A DNA stretch of 64,000 bases from Hydrogenophilaceae bacterium (GCA_024709485.1 JANJWO010000036.1:1-64000); one strand, 5' to 3'. Counted from the first letter of the stretch, positions 16,609 to 26,304 are shown. Made by a program: numbers and translations. The notes: generated by a model not told the origin, from the letters alone.

Positions 16609-17135
16609 GTCGGATATCCCCCGGCGCTGCCATCGGGCGAGCACAGCCTCACGCGCCCCATGGGAGATACAATGGCGTTGAGCTTGGCGCCGGTGGCGTC
16701 GGATTCGAGCTCCACCGTCTCGTTGCCGGCGACCGTTCCCCGCAGCGCGCTGAACACGAAGGCGTGACCGTCATCAGGGTCGTCCATCACCACGTTTTTA
16801 TAAGAGGCGCTGGCGATGGCCCGGTCCACGCCGTCGATCTGGCAGGAGCCGGCCGTCAAGCAGTCGCAGCTTGCGCCCTCCGTCATGCCGATGCACCAGG
16901 TCGCGCCGCTGTCCGCCACCTGCACGATGGCGCGCACGGTCTTGTTGCGCTTGATGGCCTCGCTCTTGGCATTGACCAGAAAGGCGTTGACCCCGTCTCC
17001 CGCGCGCTTCAGGCGGATGGAGTCCATCAGCGAGGTGAACGAGGGCACGGCGATGGTCATCAGAATGCCCAGCACCACGAGGGTGATCGCCATCTCGACC
17101 AGCGTAAAGCCTCGTTGCGGCGCTTGTTTCGGCAT
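16602..17135 (-). CDS. fimT: GspH/FimT-family minor pilin
   Basis: 177 residues. The N-terminus PQRGFTLVEMAITLVVLGILMTIAVPSF is a class III prepilin signal, and the remainder matches the GspH/FimT domain (FLVNAKSEAIKRNKTVRAIVQ and a C-terminal GRVRLCSPDG). It contains several cysteines likely to form disulfides in the periplasm. It starts two bases after the pilE stop and overlaps pilW. It is a minor pilin needed for pilus assembly and, in some species, DNA binding during uptake. Confidence 0.88.
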   Translation of the reverse strand: MPKQAPQRGFTLVEMAITLVVLGILMTIAVPSFTSLMDSIRLKRAGDGVNAFLVNAKSEAIKRNKTVRAIVQVADSGATWCIGMTEGASCDCLTAGSCQIDGVDRAIASASYKNVVMDDPDDGHAFVFSALRGTVAGNETVELESDATGAKLNAIVSPMGRVRLCSPDGSAGGYPTC

Positions 17136-17137
17136 GA

Positions 17138-17560
17138 TCAGGCCTTCCAGCAACCGGCCGGTCCCTTGCTGTTGCTCTGGTTGAGGGTCAGCGACGCGCA
17201 GCTGGAATCCGCCGTTTGGGCGCCCTGGGCGGTGGCACGGATGACATAGACGCTGGCGGTGGGCGGGTCGCTGACGGCGGCGCCGGTAATGGCGTAGTCG
17301 TAGTACGGATTGGCATCGGCAAAACCGACATTGGCCAGTGTTGCGGTATAGGTGCTGTTGTTGGCGCGCCACTTCTCCAGCCCCAGCTGGATTTTGAGCA
17401 TGTCGGACTGCGCCTGGGCCCGCCGGGACTTGAGCAGGTAATCAGTGTAATTCGGCCAGGCAATGGCGGCCAGAATGCCGATCACGGCAATCACGATCAT
17501 CAGCTCGATGAGGGTAAAACCCTTGAGGCTTTTTGCGGGCGGCACGTTTGTCTTCATCAT
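17138..17560 (-). CDS. pilE: PilE-like type IV (minor) pilin
   Basis: 140 residues, [21 protein letters not shown], with a perfect prepilin signal (cleavage after Gly, Phe +1, Glu +5) and an [28 protein letters not shown] helix. A C-terminal cysteine pair (SSCASL ... GPAGCW) probably closes the disulfide-bonded D-region. The short length and first position in a minor-pilin operon indicate the PilE-type minor pilin rather than the major subunit. AAGGGG lies upstream of tandem ATGs at 17560 and 17557; either could start. Confidence 0.85.
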   Translation of the reverse strand: MMKTNVPPAKSLKGFTLIELMIVIAVIGILAAIAWPNYTDYLLKSRRAQAQSDMLKIQLGLEKWRANNSTYTATLANVGFADANPYYDYAITGAAVSDPPTASVYVIRATAQGAQTADSSCASLTLNQSNSKGPAGCWKA

Positions 17561-17652
17561 CGATTTTTCCCCTTTGCACTTTAACGGCCGATTTTGTCCA
17601 CAGCCCAGCCGGGCCGGACAAACGGCCGCTTTGTTAGAATCAGCGGAATTTA

Positions 17653-18738
17653 TTGGAACTCAGCTTGAAGCAGAACTTCTTCATTATCGGCGGCGGCGTC
17701 GCCGGCTTGAGCGCGGCGTATGCGCTTTTGCGCCACGGCCACGGCGTCACGCTCGCCGACTTCGGCCATTCCGGCCAGTCCACGTGGGCGGGGGCCGGCA
17801 TCCTGTGCCCCTTGCTGCCCTGGCATTACGACGAAGCGGCCAATCGCCTGGCCCTGGGCGGCATGCAGGCCTGGCCGGCCTGGGCCGGCGAAATCGCCCG
17901 CCAGTCCGGCTGCGACCCGGAATACTGGGGCTGCGGCATGGCGGTGCTGGGCGAAACTTCGCGGCAAGCCGCGCTCGCCTGGTGCCGCGCGCACGATTTC
18001 GCGGCCGAAGTTAGGCCCGACGGCGGCCTCTGGCTACCAAGCGTGGGCCAGGTGCGCAATCCGCGGCTGGCCGTTGCGCTGGCTGGCGCGGTCGCCGCGC
18101 TGGGCGGCCGGATATTGCCGCACTGCGAAATAAGCGGCCTGCGTTTTCGGGCGGGAAAGGCGGTCGCCGCCCTGGCAGGCGAGGTGGAATATGCCGCCGA
18201 CGCCTTCGTGTGGGCCGGCGGCGCCTGGAGCGGCCTGGCGCTCGGGGAACTGGCCGCCGCGCCGAATGTGCGCCCGATGCGCGGGCAGATGCTGCTGTAC
18301 GCCCCCGGCAGCCACCGCCTCGACCACGTCGTCTACCAAGCCGGCCTGTACCTGGTGCCGCGCCGGGATGGCCATTTGCTGGCCGGCAGCACGGTGGAGG
18401 ATGCCGGCTTCGATGCGAGCACCCTCCCCGACACCCTGGACCGCCTGCACCGCGATGCCTGCGCCCTGTTGCCCGAATTGCGCGCGCATCGCCCCCTCCG
18501 TGCGTGGGCCGGCTTGCGCCCCGGCAGCCCGGATAACATCCCCGTCATCGGCCGCCACCCGGATTGCGACAACGTCTGGGTCAACACCGGCCATTTCCGC
18601 TACGGCGTGACCATGGCGCCCGCCAGCAGCCGGCTGCTGGCGGAATTGATGCTGGACATGGCGCCGCACCTCGACCCCGCGCCCTATTCCTGGGATGCCC
18701 AACTCGGTCGCGGCTGGAAGAGCGGCAGCGCATGCTGA
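17653..18738 (+). CDS. thiO: Glycine oxidase ThiO-like FAD-dependent oxidoreductase
   Basis: 361 residues. An N-terminal Rossmann dinucleotide-binding motif ([24 protein letters not shown]), GAGILCPL after it, and the C-terminal [16 protein letters not shown] and [13 protein letters not shown] are typical of ThiO/DAO-family enzymes. ThiO oxidises glycine to iminoglycine for the thiazole of thiamine. No other thi gene is here, so the assignment rests on family similarity. There is no ATG: TTG at 17653 or 17665 must be used, each with a GGA-type site. It overlaps the ELM1-family gene by 7 bp. Confidence 0.85.
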   Translation: MELSLKQNFFIIGGGVAGLSAAYALLRHGHGVTLADFGHSGQSTWAGAGILCPLLPWHYDEAANRLALGGMQAWPAWAGEIARQSGCDPEYWGCGMAVLGETSRQAALAWCRAHDFAAEVRPDGGLWLPSVGQVRNPRLAVALAGAVAALGGRILPHCEISGLRFRAGKAVAALAGEVEYAADAFVWAGGAWSGLALGELAAAPNVRPMRGQMLLYAPGSHRLDHVVYQAGLYLVPRRDGHLLAGSTVEDAGFDASTLPDTLDRLHRDACALLPELRAHRPLRAWAGLRPGSPDNIPVIGRHPDCDNVWVNTGHFRYGVTMAPASSRLLAELMLDMAPHLDPAPYSWDAQLGRGWKSGSAC

Positions 18739-19637
18739 CCATCTGGCGCTTTACCGACGGCAAGCGCGGGCACGAAAACCAGACGCTGGGCCTGGCCGAG
18801 GCCTTGTGCCGGCTCGCCCCCTGCCGGCTGGAAACCGTGCCCGTTTCCGGACGCCGGCCCGGCGCGATTGCCTGGCTGCTCGGCCGCTTTCCGCAGGGCG
18901 GCAAGCTGCCCCGGCCCGACCTCCTCCTCGGCGCGGGCCACGCCACGCACTGGCCCATGCTGGCGGCGCGGCGCGCCTTCGGCGGAAAAATCGCGGTGCT
19001 GATGAAACCTTCGCTGCCGCTGTCGTGGTTCGACTGGGTGATCGTGCCGGAACATGACGGCTTGCCGGATGGCGCCAGGGTGATGACCACGCAGGGCCCG
19101 ATCAACCGCATCCAGCCCAGCCCCAAGCCGGACCCGCATGCGGGGCTCATGCTGATCGGCGGCCCCTCGGCGGAATATGGCTGGAGCGCGGCCGCGCTGC
19201 TGCAGCAGGTTCGCCTGGTGGCTTTGCGCCAGCCCGAAATCGGCTGGCTGCTGACCAGCTCGCGCAGGACGCCCGCGGGATTTCTGCTCGACCTGGCCAA
19301 TTCAAACCTGCCCAATGTGAAAGCCGTGGCGCATGACGCGGTGTCCCCCGCCTGGCTGCCGCAGCAACTGGCGCAGGCGGCCCAGGTCTGGGTCACGCCG
19401 GACAGCGCCTCCATGGTGTACGAGGCCTTGACCTCCGGCGCCGCCGTGGGCTGTTTCGAGTTGCCCTATGCGCGACCCGGGCGCGTGGCGCGCGGGCTGG
19501 AAAAACTGCTGCGCGACAAGCGCCTGACCGGCTTCTCCGAATGGGAGCGCAGCGGGAAGCTGCCGCCCAATGATCACCCCCCGAACGAGGCCGAGCGCTG
19601 CGCCCGGCACTTGCTGCACTGCCTGGGCCGAATATGA
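18732..19637 (+). CDS. ELM1-family (DUF1022) predicted glycosyltransferase-like protein
   Basis: 301 residues. [25 protein letters not shown] and the C-terminal VTPDSASMVYEALTSGAAVG are characteristic of the so-called mitochondrial fission ELM1 family. Bacterial members are of unknown function, have a GT-B-like fold and are usually next to lipopolysaccharide genes, as here. It overlaps thiO by 7 bp and the following GT4 by 4 bp (ATGA), so it heads or joins the glycan operon. A role in envelope glycan synthesis is inferred from context only. Confidence 0.8.
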   Translation: MLTIWRFTDGKRGHENQTLGLAEALCRLAPCRLETVPVSGRRPGAIAWLLGRFPQGGKLPRPDLLLGAGHATHWPMLAARRAFGGKIAVLMKPSLPLSWFDWVIVPEHDGLPDGARVMTTQGPINRIQPSPKPDPHAGLMLIGGPSAEYGWSAAALLQQVRLVALRQPEIGWLLTSSRRTPAGFLLDLANSNLPNVKAVAHDAVSPAWLPQQLAQAAQVWVTPDSASMVYEALTSGAAVGCFELPYARPGRVARGLEKLLRDKRLTGFSEWERSGKLPPNDHPPNEAERCARHLLHCLGRI

Positions 19638-20767
19638 CAGCGCGCAAACTTACCGTGGTACAGGTTCTCCCCGCCTTGCAATCCGGCGGCGTCGAGCGCG
19701 GCACGCTGGAAGTCGGCAAGCATCTGGTCGAACACGGCCACCGCTCCATCGTCATCTCTTCCGGCGGGCGCATGGTCGCGCAGTTGCTTGCCGAAGGCAG
19801 CGAGCACGTCAGCTGGGACATCGGCAGAAAGAGTCTGTGGACCCTGCGTCTGATCCCGCGCCTGCGCCGCTATCTGAGGGAAAACCGGGTGGACATCCTG
19901 CATGCCCGCTCGCGCATGCCGGCCTGGATCGGCTACCTGGCCTGGAAAGGCATGGATCCGCAGACGCGGCCGCGCTTCATCACCACCGTGCACGGGCTCT
20001 ATTCGGTCAATGCCTACAGCGCGGTGATGGTCAAGGGCGAGAAGGTCATCGCCGTGTCGGAAGCGGCGCGGGACTATATCGTGCGCGGCTACCCCGAGGC
20101 CGAGCGCGGGCGCATCGAGCTGATTCCGCGCGGCGTCGATCCTTCGGAATTTCCCTACGGCTTCCGGCCGGCGGCGCAATGGCTCAAGGCCTGGCAGGCC
20201 GAATATCCGCAACTGGCCGGGAAAAGAATCCTGTCCCTGCCCGGCCGCATCACGCGCCTCAAGGGGCATCATGACTTCATCGAGCTGATCGCGAAGCTGC
20301 GCGCGCAGGGCCTGAACGTGCACGGCCTGATCGTCGGCGGCGAAGACCCCAACCGGCGGGGCTATGCCGCAGAAATCCGCCAGGCCGCGCACGCGCGCGG
20401 GCTGGACGACGCCCTCACCTTCACCGGCGCGCGCGGCGACATCCGCGAAATCTATGCGATATCCGACATCGTGCTGTCGCTCTCGACCAAGCCGGAATCC
20501 TTCGGGCGCACCGTGCTGGAAGCCCTGTGCCTGGGCGTGCCGGTCGTGGGCTACAGCCACGGCGGGGTGAGCGAGATCCTGCGCACGCTGTACCCGGCGG
20601 GCATGGTCGAGCCCGAGAACCGCGCGCGGCTGGCCGCCACGGTGGAAAGATTGCTGGAAACGCCCGTCCGGGTGAACCCGGACAACCCCTACACCCTGGC
20701 CAACATGCTCGACCGCACCCTGGCGCTCTACGAACAAACAGCATCATCGCTTAAACTAGCGGGCTGA
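19634..20767 (+). CDS. Glycosyltransferase family 4 (GT-B)
   Basis: 377 residues. The N-terminal QVLPALQSGGVERGTLEVGKHLVEHGH is the usual GT4 acceptor-domain opening. The C-terminal donor domain has PGRITRLKGHHDFIE and KPESFGRTVLEALCLGVPVV with the nucleotide-sugar-binding E-x7-E pattern. The closest type is the lipopolysaccharide/capsule retaining transferases. Donor and acceptor cannot be read from the sequence. It overlaps the ELM1-family gene by 4 bp and lies 19 bp before the UDP-sugar dehydrogenase gene. Confidence 0.9.
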   Translation: MTARKLTVVQVLPALQSGGVERGTLEVGKHLVEHGHRSIVISSGGRMVAQLLAEGSEHVSWDIGRKSLWTLRLIPRLRRYLRENRVDILHARSRMPAWIGYLAWKGMDPQTRPRFITTVHGLYSVNAYSAVMVKGEKVIAVSEAARDYIVRGYPEAERGRIELIPRGVDPSEFPYGFRPAAQWLKAWQAEYPQLAGKRILSLPGRITRLKGHHDFIELIAKLRAQGLNVHGLIVGGEDPNRRGYAAEIRQAAHARGLDDALTFTGARGDIREIYAISDIVLSLSTKPESFGRTVLEALCLGVPVVGYSHGGVSEILRTLYPAGMVEPENRARLAATVERLLETPVRVNPDNPYTLANMLDRTLALYEQTASSLKLAG

Positions 20768-20786
20768 CTGTCCAGAACTAGCGCAC

Positions 20787-22070
<1,284 letters not shown>

Positions 22071-22079
22071 CCCGGCCAA

Positions 22080-23168
22080 GTGCGCAGCTCCATCGCGTCC
22101 CTGCACATCATCGGCGGCAAGAAACTCGGCGGCGCCGAGCGCTTTTTCGTGCGCCTGGTGAATGCGCTCGCCCGGCATGGCGCGCCGGTGGAAGTGGTGA
22201 CCGTGGCCGGCGGCGAAATCGACGCGGCCGTCGACCCGCAAATCACCCGCCACCACGCCCCGCTTGCCGGGGTCTTCGATGTCTGGTCGCGCCTGCGCAT
22301 CCGGCAGATCGTCAAGAAGCGCGCGCCCGCCATCGTGCAGACCTACATGGGCCGCGCCACCCGCCTCACGCACCTGCCGAAAAACGGCGGCAGCCTGCAT
22401 GTCGCGCGCCTGGGCGGCTATTACGGCCTCGGGGGCTATCGCCACGCCCATGCCTGGATCGGCAACACGCGCGGCATCTGCGATTACCTGATCCGCGAAG
22501 GTCTGCCGCGCGAGCGTGTGTTCCACATCGGCAACTTCGTCGACCCCGCGCCGCGGCATGCCGCGGAAACGCTGCATGAACTGCGCCGGAAGTGGCTGAT
22601 CCCGGATGAGGCGCGCATCATCCTGGGCCTGGGCCGACTGCACCCGAACAAGGGCTTTTCCGACCTGCTGCAGGCCTTCGCTAGGCTGCCGCCCGAATTG
22701 CAAGACCGGCCGCTGCATCTCGTCATGGTCGGCGACGGGCCGCTCAGGGCGGAGCTGCGCGCCAAAGCCCGGCAGCTGGGGATGGAAAAGCGCGTCACCT
22801 GGGCCGGCTGGCAGTACGAGCCTTCGCCCTGGTACCAGCTCGCCGACGTCTTCGTCTGCAGCTCGCGCCACGAACCCCTGGGCAACGTGATTCTCGAAGC
22901 CTGGGCCAATTCCGCGCTCACCGTCACCACCGCGGCCGAAGGCCCGCTGGAACTCATCACCCCCGGACAGGACGCGCTGCTGGCGCCGCCGGCCGACCCG
23001 ATCAGGCTTGCGGACAGCCTGCTGAAGGCCTTGTCGCTGGATGCGGAAACGCGCGCCGCAATGATCGAAGCCGGGCGGGCGAAGCTGGCGGCGAATTTCA
23101 GCGAGACGGCCATCGTCACGGCCTACCTCGACCTCTATCGCAAACTCAGCGCCGCGCAGCATGGCTGA
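22080..23168 (+). CDS. Glycosyltransferase family 4
   Basis: 362 residues, starting with GTG. LHIIGGKKLGGAERFFVRLVNALARHG is the GT4 opening with the GGAERF block; GLGRLHPNKGFSDLLQAF and SSRHEPLGNVILEAWA form the donor site with the E-x7-E motif. It resembles LPS-core type transferases. The end overlaps the open frame of the next gene by 8 bp, although the real start of that gene is probably 17 bp further on. Substrates unknown. Confidence 0.88.
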   Translation: MRSSIASLHIIGGKKLGGAERFFVRLVNALARHGAPVEVVTVAGGEIDAAVDPQITRHHAPLAGVFDVWSRLRIRQIVKKRAPAIVQTYMGRATRLTHLPKNGGSLHVARLGGYYGLGGYRHAHAWIGNTRGICDYLIREGLPRERVFHIGNFVDPAPRHAAETLHELRRKWLIPDEARIILGLGRLHPNKGFSDLLQAFARLPPELQDRPLHLVMVGDGPLRAELRAKARQLGMEKRVTWAGWQYEPSPWYQLADVFVCSSRHEPLGNVILEAWANSALTVTTAAEGPLELITPGQDALLAPPADPIRLADSLLKALSLDAETRAAMIEAGRAKLAANFSETAIVTAYLDLYRKLSAAQHG

Positions 23169-23184
23169 AACCCCAGGAGCCGAC

Positions 23185-23973
23185 ATGGAAAAGCTCTCCG
23201 TCTTCGTCACCACCTTCAACAACGACCGCACCCTCGCCGCCTGCCTGGAAAGCGTGAAATGGGCGGACGAAATCGTGGTGCTGGACTCCTTCAGCACCGA
23301 CGACACGGAAAGGATCGCGCGCGCATACGGTTGCAAGTTCAGCCAGCACACGTTCATGGGCTACGGTCCGCAGAAGCAGCTGGCGCTGGAGCAGACCTCG
23401 AACCGCTGGGTGCTGCTGCTGGACGCCGACGAAGTGCTGTCGCCCGCTTCGCAGGCGGAAATCCGCGCACTGCTGGCACAAGGGCCGGACGCCGACGGCT
23501 ACACCCTGCCGCGCCAGGAACAGCTGTTCTGGAAAATGTCCTCGCCCAAGGTGCGCATGAACCACTTCCTGCGCCTGTTCGACAAGACCAGGGGGCATGT
23601 CAGCGACATGCCCATCCACGCCGCGCCCAAGGTGGAAGGCGTGGTCAAGAAGCTTGCGCACCCCTTCTACCACTTCGGCGAAACCAGCGTGCACGTGAAA
23701 GTGGACAAGATCAACCACTACTCCACCGGGCTGGTGGCCGACAAGCAGGCCAAGGGCAAACGCGCCAACCCGTGGATCATGGTGTTCTACCCGCCGCTGT
23801 TCTTCATCCGCAGCTACATATTCAAGCGCAGCTTCCTGAACGGCTGGGCCGGCTTCATCGGCTCGGTGACCATGGCCTACTATGTATTCTTGAAATACGC
23901 CAAGCTGTACGAGGCGGAGCAGTTCAGGAAGCATGGGAACAGCCTGCTGCCGCCGGAAGCTGAAAAGCGCTAG
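23185..23973 (+). CDS. Glycosyltransferase family 2, WaaE/KdtX-like
   Basis: 262 residues. MEKLSVFVTTFNNDRTLAACLESVKWADEIVVLDSFSTDDT is the GT-A opening of the WaaE/KdtX (LPS-core beta-glucosyltransferase) group; LLLDADEVLS is the metal-binding acidic motif. A hydrophobic segment follows near 200-235. The ATG at 23185 is chosen because AGGAG lies five bases upstream; an ATG at 23161 overlaps the previous gene and lacks a site. Its stop codon and that of the convergent HExxH gene share the palindrome CTAG. Confidence 0.88.
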   Translation: MEKLSVFVTTFNNDRTLAACLESVKWADEIVVLDSFSTDDTERIARAYGCKFSQHTFMGYGPQKQLALEQTSNRWVLLLDADEVLSPASQAEIRALLAQGPDADGYTLPRQEQLFWKMSSPKVRMNHFLRLFDKTRGHVSDMPIHAAPKVEGVVKKLAHPFYHFGETSVHVKVDKINHYSTGLVADKQAKGKRANPWIMVFYPPLFFIRSYIFKRSFLNGWAGFIGSVTMAYYVFLKYAKLYEAEQFRKHGNSLLPPEAEKR

Positions 23974-25019
23974 CCCGCCGACCGCATGTAAGCCGCGGCC
24001 TCGGCCATGACTGCCGTCCCGGTTTCAGTAAGTCTGCCGTGCTTTTGCACAACGTCATAACCTGACATGAAATTTCCGTAGTCAGCCTCGCGTGCCGATT
24101 CGGCCAGGCTGCGCGCTTCCGCATCCAGAACCTTCGCCTCGATCAGGCGCGACATGGCCCAGTGCATGCGCGCCGAGACATAAGTAGCGTGATAGATGCC
24201 GTCCATCGGCCGCGGGTCGACGCGTAGCGGCGAATCGTAAAGCTCCTCGTCCGGATTGCTGACCAGGGCTTCCTCGGTGGCGAAGCCAAAAAGCAGGCTG
24301 TGCGCGCTCTCATGCGCAAGCACTTCGACCATCGCAACGTCCGTATCATGGGACGATGCATTGAGGAACAGCCCGCCCCACAGCATGTACGATGACCCCC
24401 CGTCGAACTGCATCGGCGCATTCTTGTCGCCGACCACCATGCAGACTTCGCCGACCAGCGACCTGAATTCGTCAGCCAGTTCAGGAATCGCCTTTTCCAG
24501 CAGGGCGTACCCGCGCTCGAACCTTTCGCGGAAGCGCTGCTCGACTTCCGCAGTCGGCGGGCAGATCGCCAGGCTCACCTTCGGGTCGGTATCCATGAGC
24601 GCGGCGTAGCGCTCGCCATGCCGGGCTATCTCGGGAGCGCCGAGCGCCACCATCCTGAAGTCGCCGTCAATGGGCCTTTCTTTATGCAGATGCTCGAACA
24701 ATTCGGCCGCCTCCTGGTTGCGCCCCTCCATGAGGGCCAGCGCAAGTTCGAAATACATTCCGAAAACGGACGGCGGATAGCGGCAACCCCGCCTCAGCCC
24801 GGCGATCAGCTCGGCCAGGGCCGGCGCGTCGAAATCGAGGGCCCCTCTGCTTTGCTCGACGATATGCTGCAAGCTCTCGGCCAAGGATTTGCGCACGTGC
24901 AAATCGATTGCCCGCGCCCGATCACCATTCGGGGGAAAGCTGTAATCCAGACTCACTTGGCATCCACGCGCCTGAAAAAAACGAAAGGCAGCGGGTAAGC
25001 TGCCTTCCACAACCTGCAT
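23970..25019 (-). CDS. HExxH-type putative peptide-modifying enzyme (aKG-HExxH peptide beta-hydroxylase family)
   Basis: 349 residues from the ATG at 25019 (GGGG six bases upstream; a GTG at 25031 is possible). The signature is LAHESAHSLLFGFATEEALV (HESAH at residues 236-240), followed by SPLRVDPRPMDGIYHATYVSARM with a further conserved His near 277. That spacing is diagnostic of the HEXXH-motif family found in RiPP clusters; characterised relatives are reported as iron/2-oxoglutarate peptide beta-hydroxylases rather than proteases. The remainder is helical. It follows a 58-residue peptide gene by about 42 bp on the same strand, the expected precursor. No transporter or radical SAM gene is adjacent. 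Confidence 0.8.
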   Translation of the reverse strand: MQVVEGSLPAAFRFFQARGCQVSLDYSFPPNGDRARAIDLHVRKSLAESLQHIVEQSRGALDFDAPALAELIAGLRRGCRYPPSVFGMYFELALALMEGRNQEAAELFEHLHKERPIDGDFRMVALGAPEIARHGERYAALMDTDPKVSLAICPPTAEVEQRFRERFERGYALLEKAIPELADEFRSLVGEVCMVVGDKNAPMQFDGGSSYMLWGGLFLNASSHDTDVAMVEVLAHESAHSLLFGFATEEALVSNPDEELYDSPLRVDPRPMDGIYHATYVSARMHWAMSRLIEAKVLDAEARSLAESAREADYGNFMSGYDVVQKHGRLTETGTAVMAEAAAYMRSAG

Positions 25020-25061
25020 TGCGCGCCCCACATGCCTCGGGCCGCGCCAACCCGCAAACGC

Positions 25062-25238
25062 TCAGCCCTTGGGCTTGAGGCCCGGCTTGCCGCCGACCTT
25101 GGCGCCCAGTTTGACCACGGGGTTGCGTTGCGCCTTGGCGTTCAGCCCCGCAACGGGCGCCTCACCCTGCGGGGAGGTCATTTTCGGAAGAATCTTGAAG
25201 CCGAAAAGCTTCGACTGGTCGAGTTCGATTTTACTCAT
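25062..25238 (-). CDS. Putative RiPP precursor peptide, 58 residues
   Basis: A short gene with a strong ribosome-binding site (GAGGAG eight bases before the ATG) and a near-consensus promoter. The product begins MSKIELDQSKLFGFKILPK, an amphipathic leader-like segment, then a Pro/Gly/Ala-rich middle and a repetitive basic tail of Lys-Gly/Pro units (KLGAKVGGKPGLKPKG). It has no cysteine, one methionine apart from the start, and only three acidic residues (5, 7, 26). Small size, leader-core layout and position directly upstream of an HExxH modifying enzyme suggest it is that enzyme's substrate. The family is not one I can name; the core boundary and modification site are inference. Confidence 0.65.
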   Translation of the reverse strand: MSKIELDQSKLFGFKILPKMTSPQGEAPVAGLNAKAQRNPVVKLGAKVGGKPGLKPKG

Positions 25239-25267
25239 GGCATTGTCTCCTCTTCGGGTTTTCTAGA

Positions 25268-25297
25268 TTGACTGAAGCTTGTGTCAGCGCTCATTAT
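25268..25297 (+). promoter_or_regulatory. Divergent promoter of the ATP-grasp gene
   Basis: On the plus strand TTGACT (25268-25273) and CATTAT (25292-25297) are 18 bases apart, about 50 bases before the ATP-grasp start. The -10 hexamer physically overlaps that of the oppositely oriented precursor promoter, so polymerase cannot occupy both at once and the two units are probably coordinated. Confidence 0.55.
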
Positions 25298-25320
25298 GCC
25301 GCTGATCGGGCCCCTGTCAA
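25293..25320 (-). promoter_or_regulatory. Near-consensus promoter of the precursor-HExxH operon
   Basis: On the minus strand a perfect TTGACA (25315-25320) and CATAAT (25293-25298) are 16 bases apart. Transcription would begin near 25286, giving a leader of about 48 bases before the precursor ATG. It is one of the best promoters in the window. Confidence 0.75.
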
Positions 25321-25347
25321 CCAGGCACCGTCAAGGAGGAGTTAGCA

Positions 25348-26304
25348 TTGATTTGCATTGTGACGACCTGGTCGCACGACACCCACAGAAGGCTGCTTGA
25401 TTTCCCCGGCCTTCCGCCTATGCGGATCTGGTCCTATGACCGCTTGTTCAGGTCACGCAGCCTGCCGGCGGCCACCTGGATTTTCACGGACATGGATCGC
25501 CTGAGCTTCTGGGAGCTGGAACTGGCCGCCCACGCATACGGGGAACTCCAATCACACGGCTTGCGCGTGCTGAATGATCCGGCCAGGGTGGCCAGCCGCT
25601 TTTCCCTGCTCAAGCGCCTGAATTCATCGGGCCTGAATCGTTTCAATGTCTGGCGGCCGGACGAGGCAGCGAGCATCAGCCAATGGCCGGTATTTTTGCG
25701 GACCGAGTCTGCCCATCGCGGGCCATTGACCGACTTGATCGGCACGGTGCAAGAATTGCGCGCCGAACTGGCGAAGGCGCTCGACGCCGGCTATCCGGAA
25801 CGCGACCTGATGATCGTTGAGTACCATGCGGAGCCGCTGCGGGAAGGCCTGTTTCGCAAACAGGCCATTTTTCGCGTGGGCGACCGGATGGTCACGACAC
25901 TTGCCGTTCATGACACAGGCTGGATGGCCAAGCGCGGCAAACTGGGCGTGGCCGGGGAAAGCCTGTATCGCGAGGAGCTCGAGTACATGAGCAGCAATCC
26001 CCATGCCGAGAAGCTGAAGCTGGCCTTTGAGCTTGGCAGGATAGAATACGGGCGCGCCGATTATGCGATCGTCGGCGGCGAGCCGCAGGTCTATGAAATC
26101 AACACGAATCCGAACATTGGCCGCGTTCTGTCGCATCCGGACCCCTCCCGCGTCAAGTCTTCCGCGATATGGGAACGCAATTTCGTTGAAGCGCTTGCCG
26201 CCATCGATACGTCGCCGGGCGCTCCAGTCCGGCTGGCGGACAAGGTGCTGGCCAGGCAGCGCAAGCGCGATTGGCTTCTGACCCGTTCAAGATGGGTGAT
26301 TTGA
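25348..26304 (+). CDS. ATP-grasp family ligase-like protein
   Basis: 318 residues. The C-terminal half carries the ATP-grasp metal/ATP motif: GRADYAIV (Asp238), then VYEINTNPNIGRV (Glu250, Asn252). The N-terminal 100 residues (WSYDRLFRSRSLP, LNDPARVASRFSLLKRLN) form the pre-grasp part. Such enzymes activate a carboxylate as acyl phosphate for ligation to an amine or hydroxyl. The start is TTG with AGGAGG eight bases upstream, a clear choice. It is divergent from the precursor-HExxH pair with overlapping promoters and precedes GT2 and acyltransferase genes. Substrate could be the peptide or a sugar-linked acid; the sequence does not decide. Confidence 0.8.
   Translation: MICIVTTWSHDTHRRLLDFPGLPPMRIWSYDRLFRSRSLPAATWIFTDMDRLSFWELELAAHAYGELQSHGLRVLNDPARVASRFSLLKRLNSSGLNRFNVWRPDEAASISQWPVFLRTESAHRGPLTDLIGTVQELRAELAKALDAGYPERDLMIVEYHAEPLREGLFRKQAIFRVGDRMVTTLAVHDTGWMAKRGKLGVAGESLYREELEYMSSNPHAEKLKLAFELGRIEYGRADYAIVGGEPQVYEINTNPNIGRVLSHPDPSRVKSSAIWERNFVEALAAIDTSPGAPVRLADKVLARQRKRDWLLTRSRWVI

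Noticed and set aside
23970-25019. Simple zinc protease reading of the HExxH protein
   Set aside because: The downstream RVDPRPMDGIYH context and adjacent small peptide gene fit the peptide-modification family better than a metalloprotease.
25062-26304. Calling the ATP-grasp/precursor pair a graspetide (omega-ester) cluster
   Set aside because: The precursor tail has no Asp or Glu acceptors and no Thr/Ser donors; only an ATP-grasp gene is shared with that class, so the label would over-reach.
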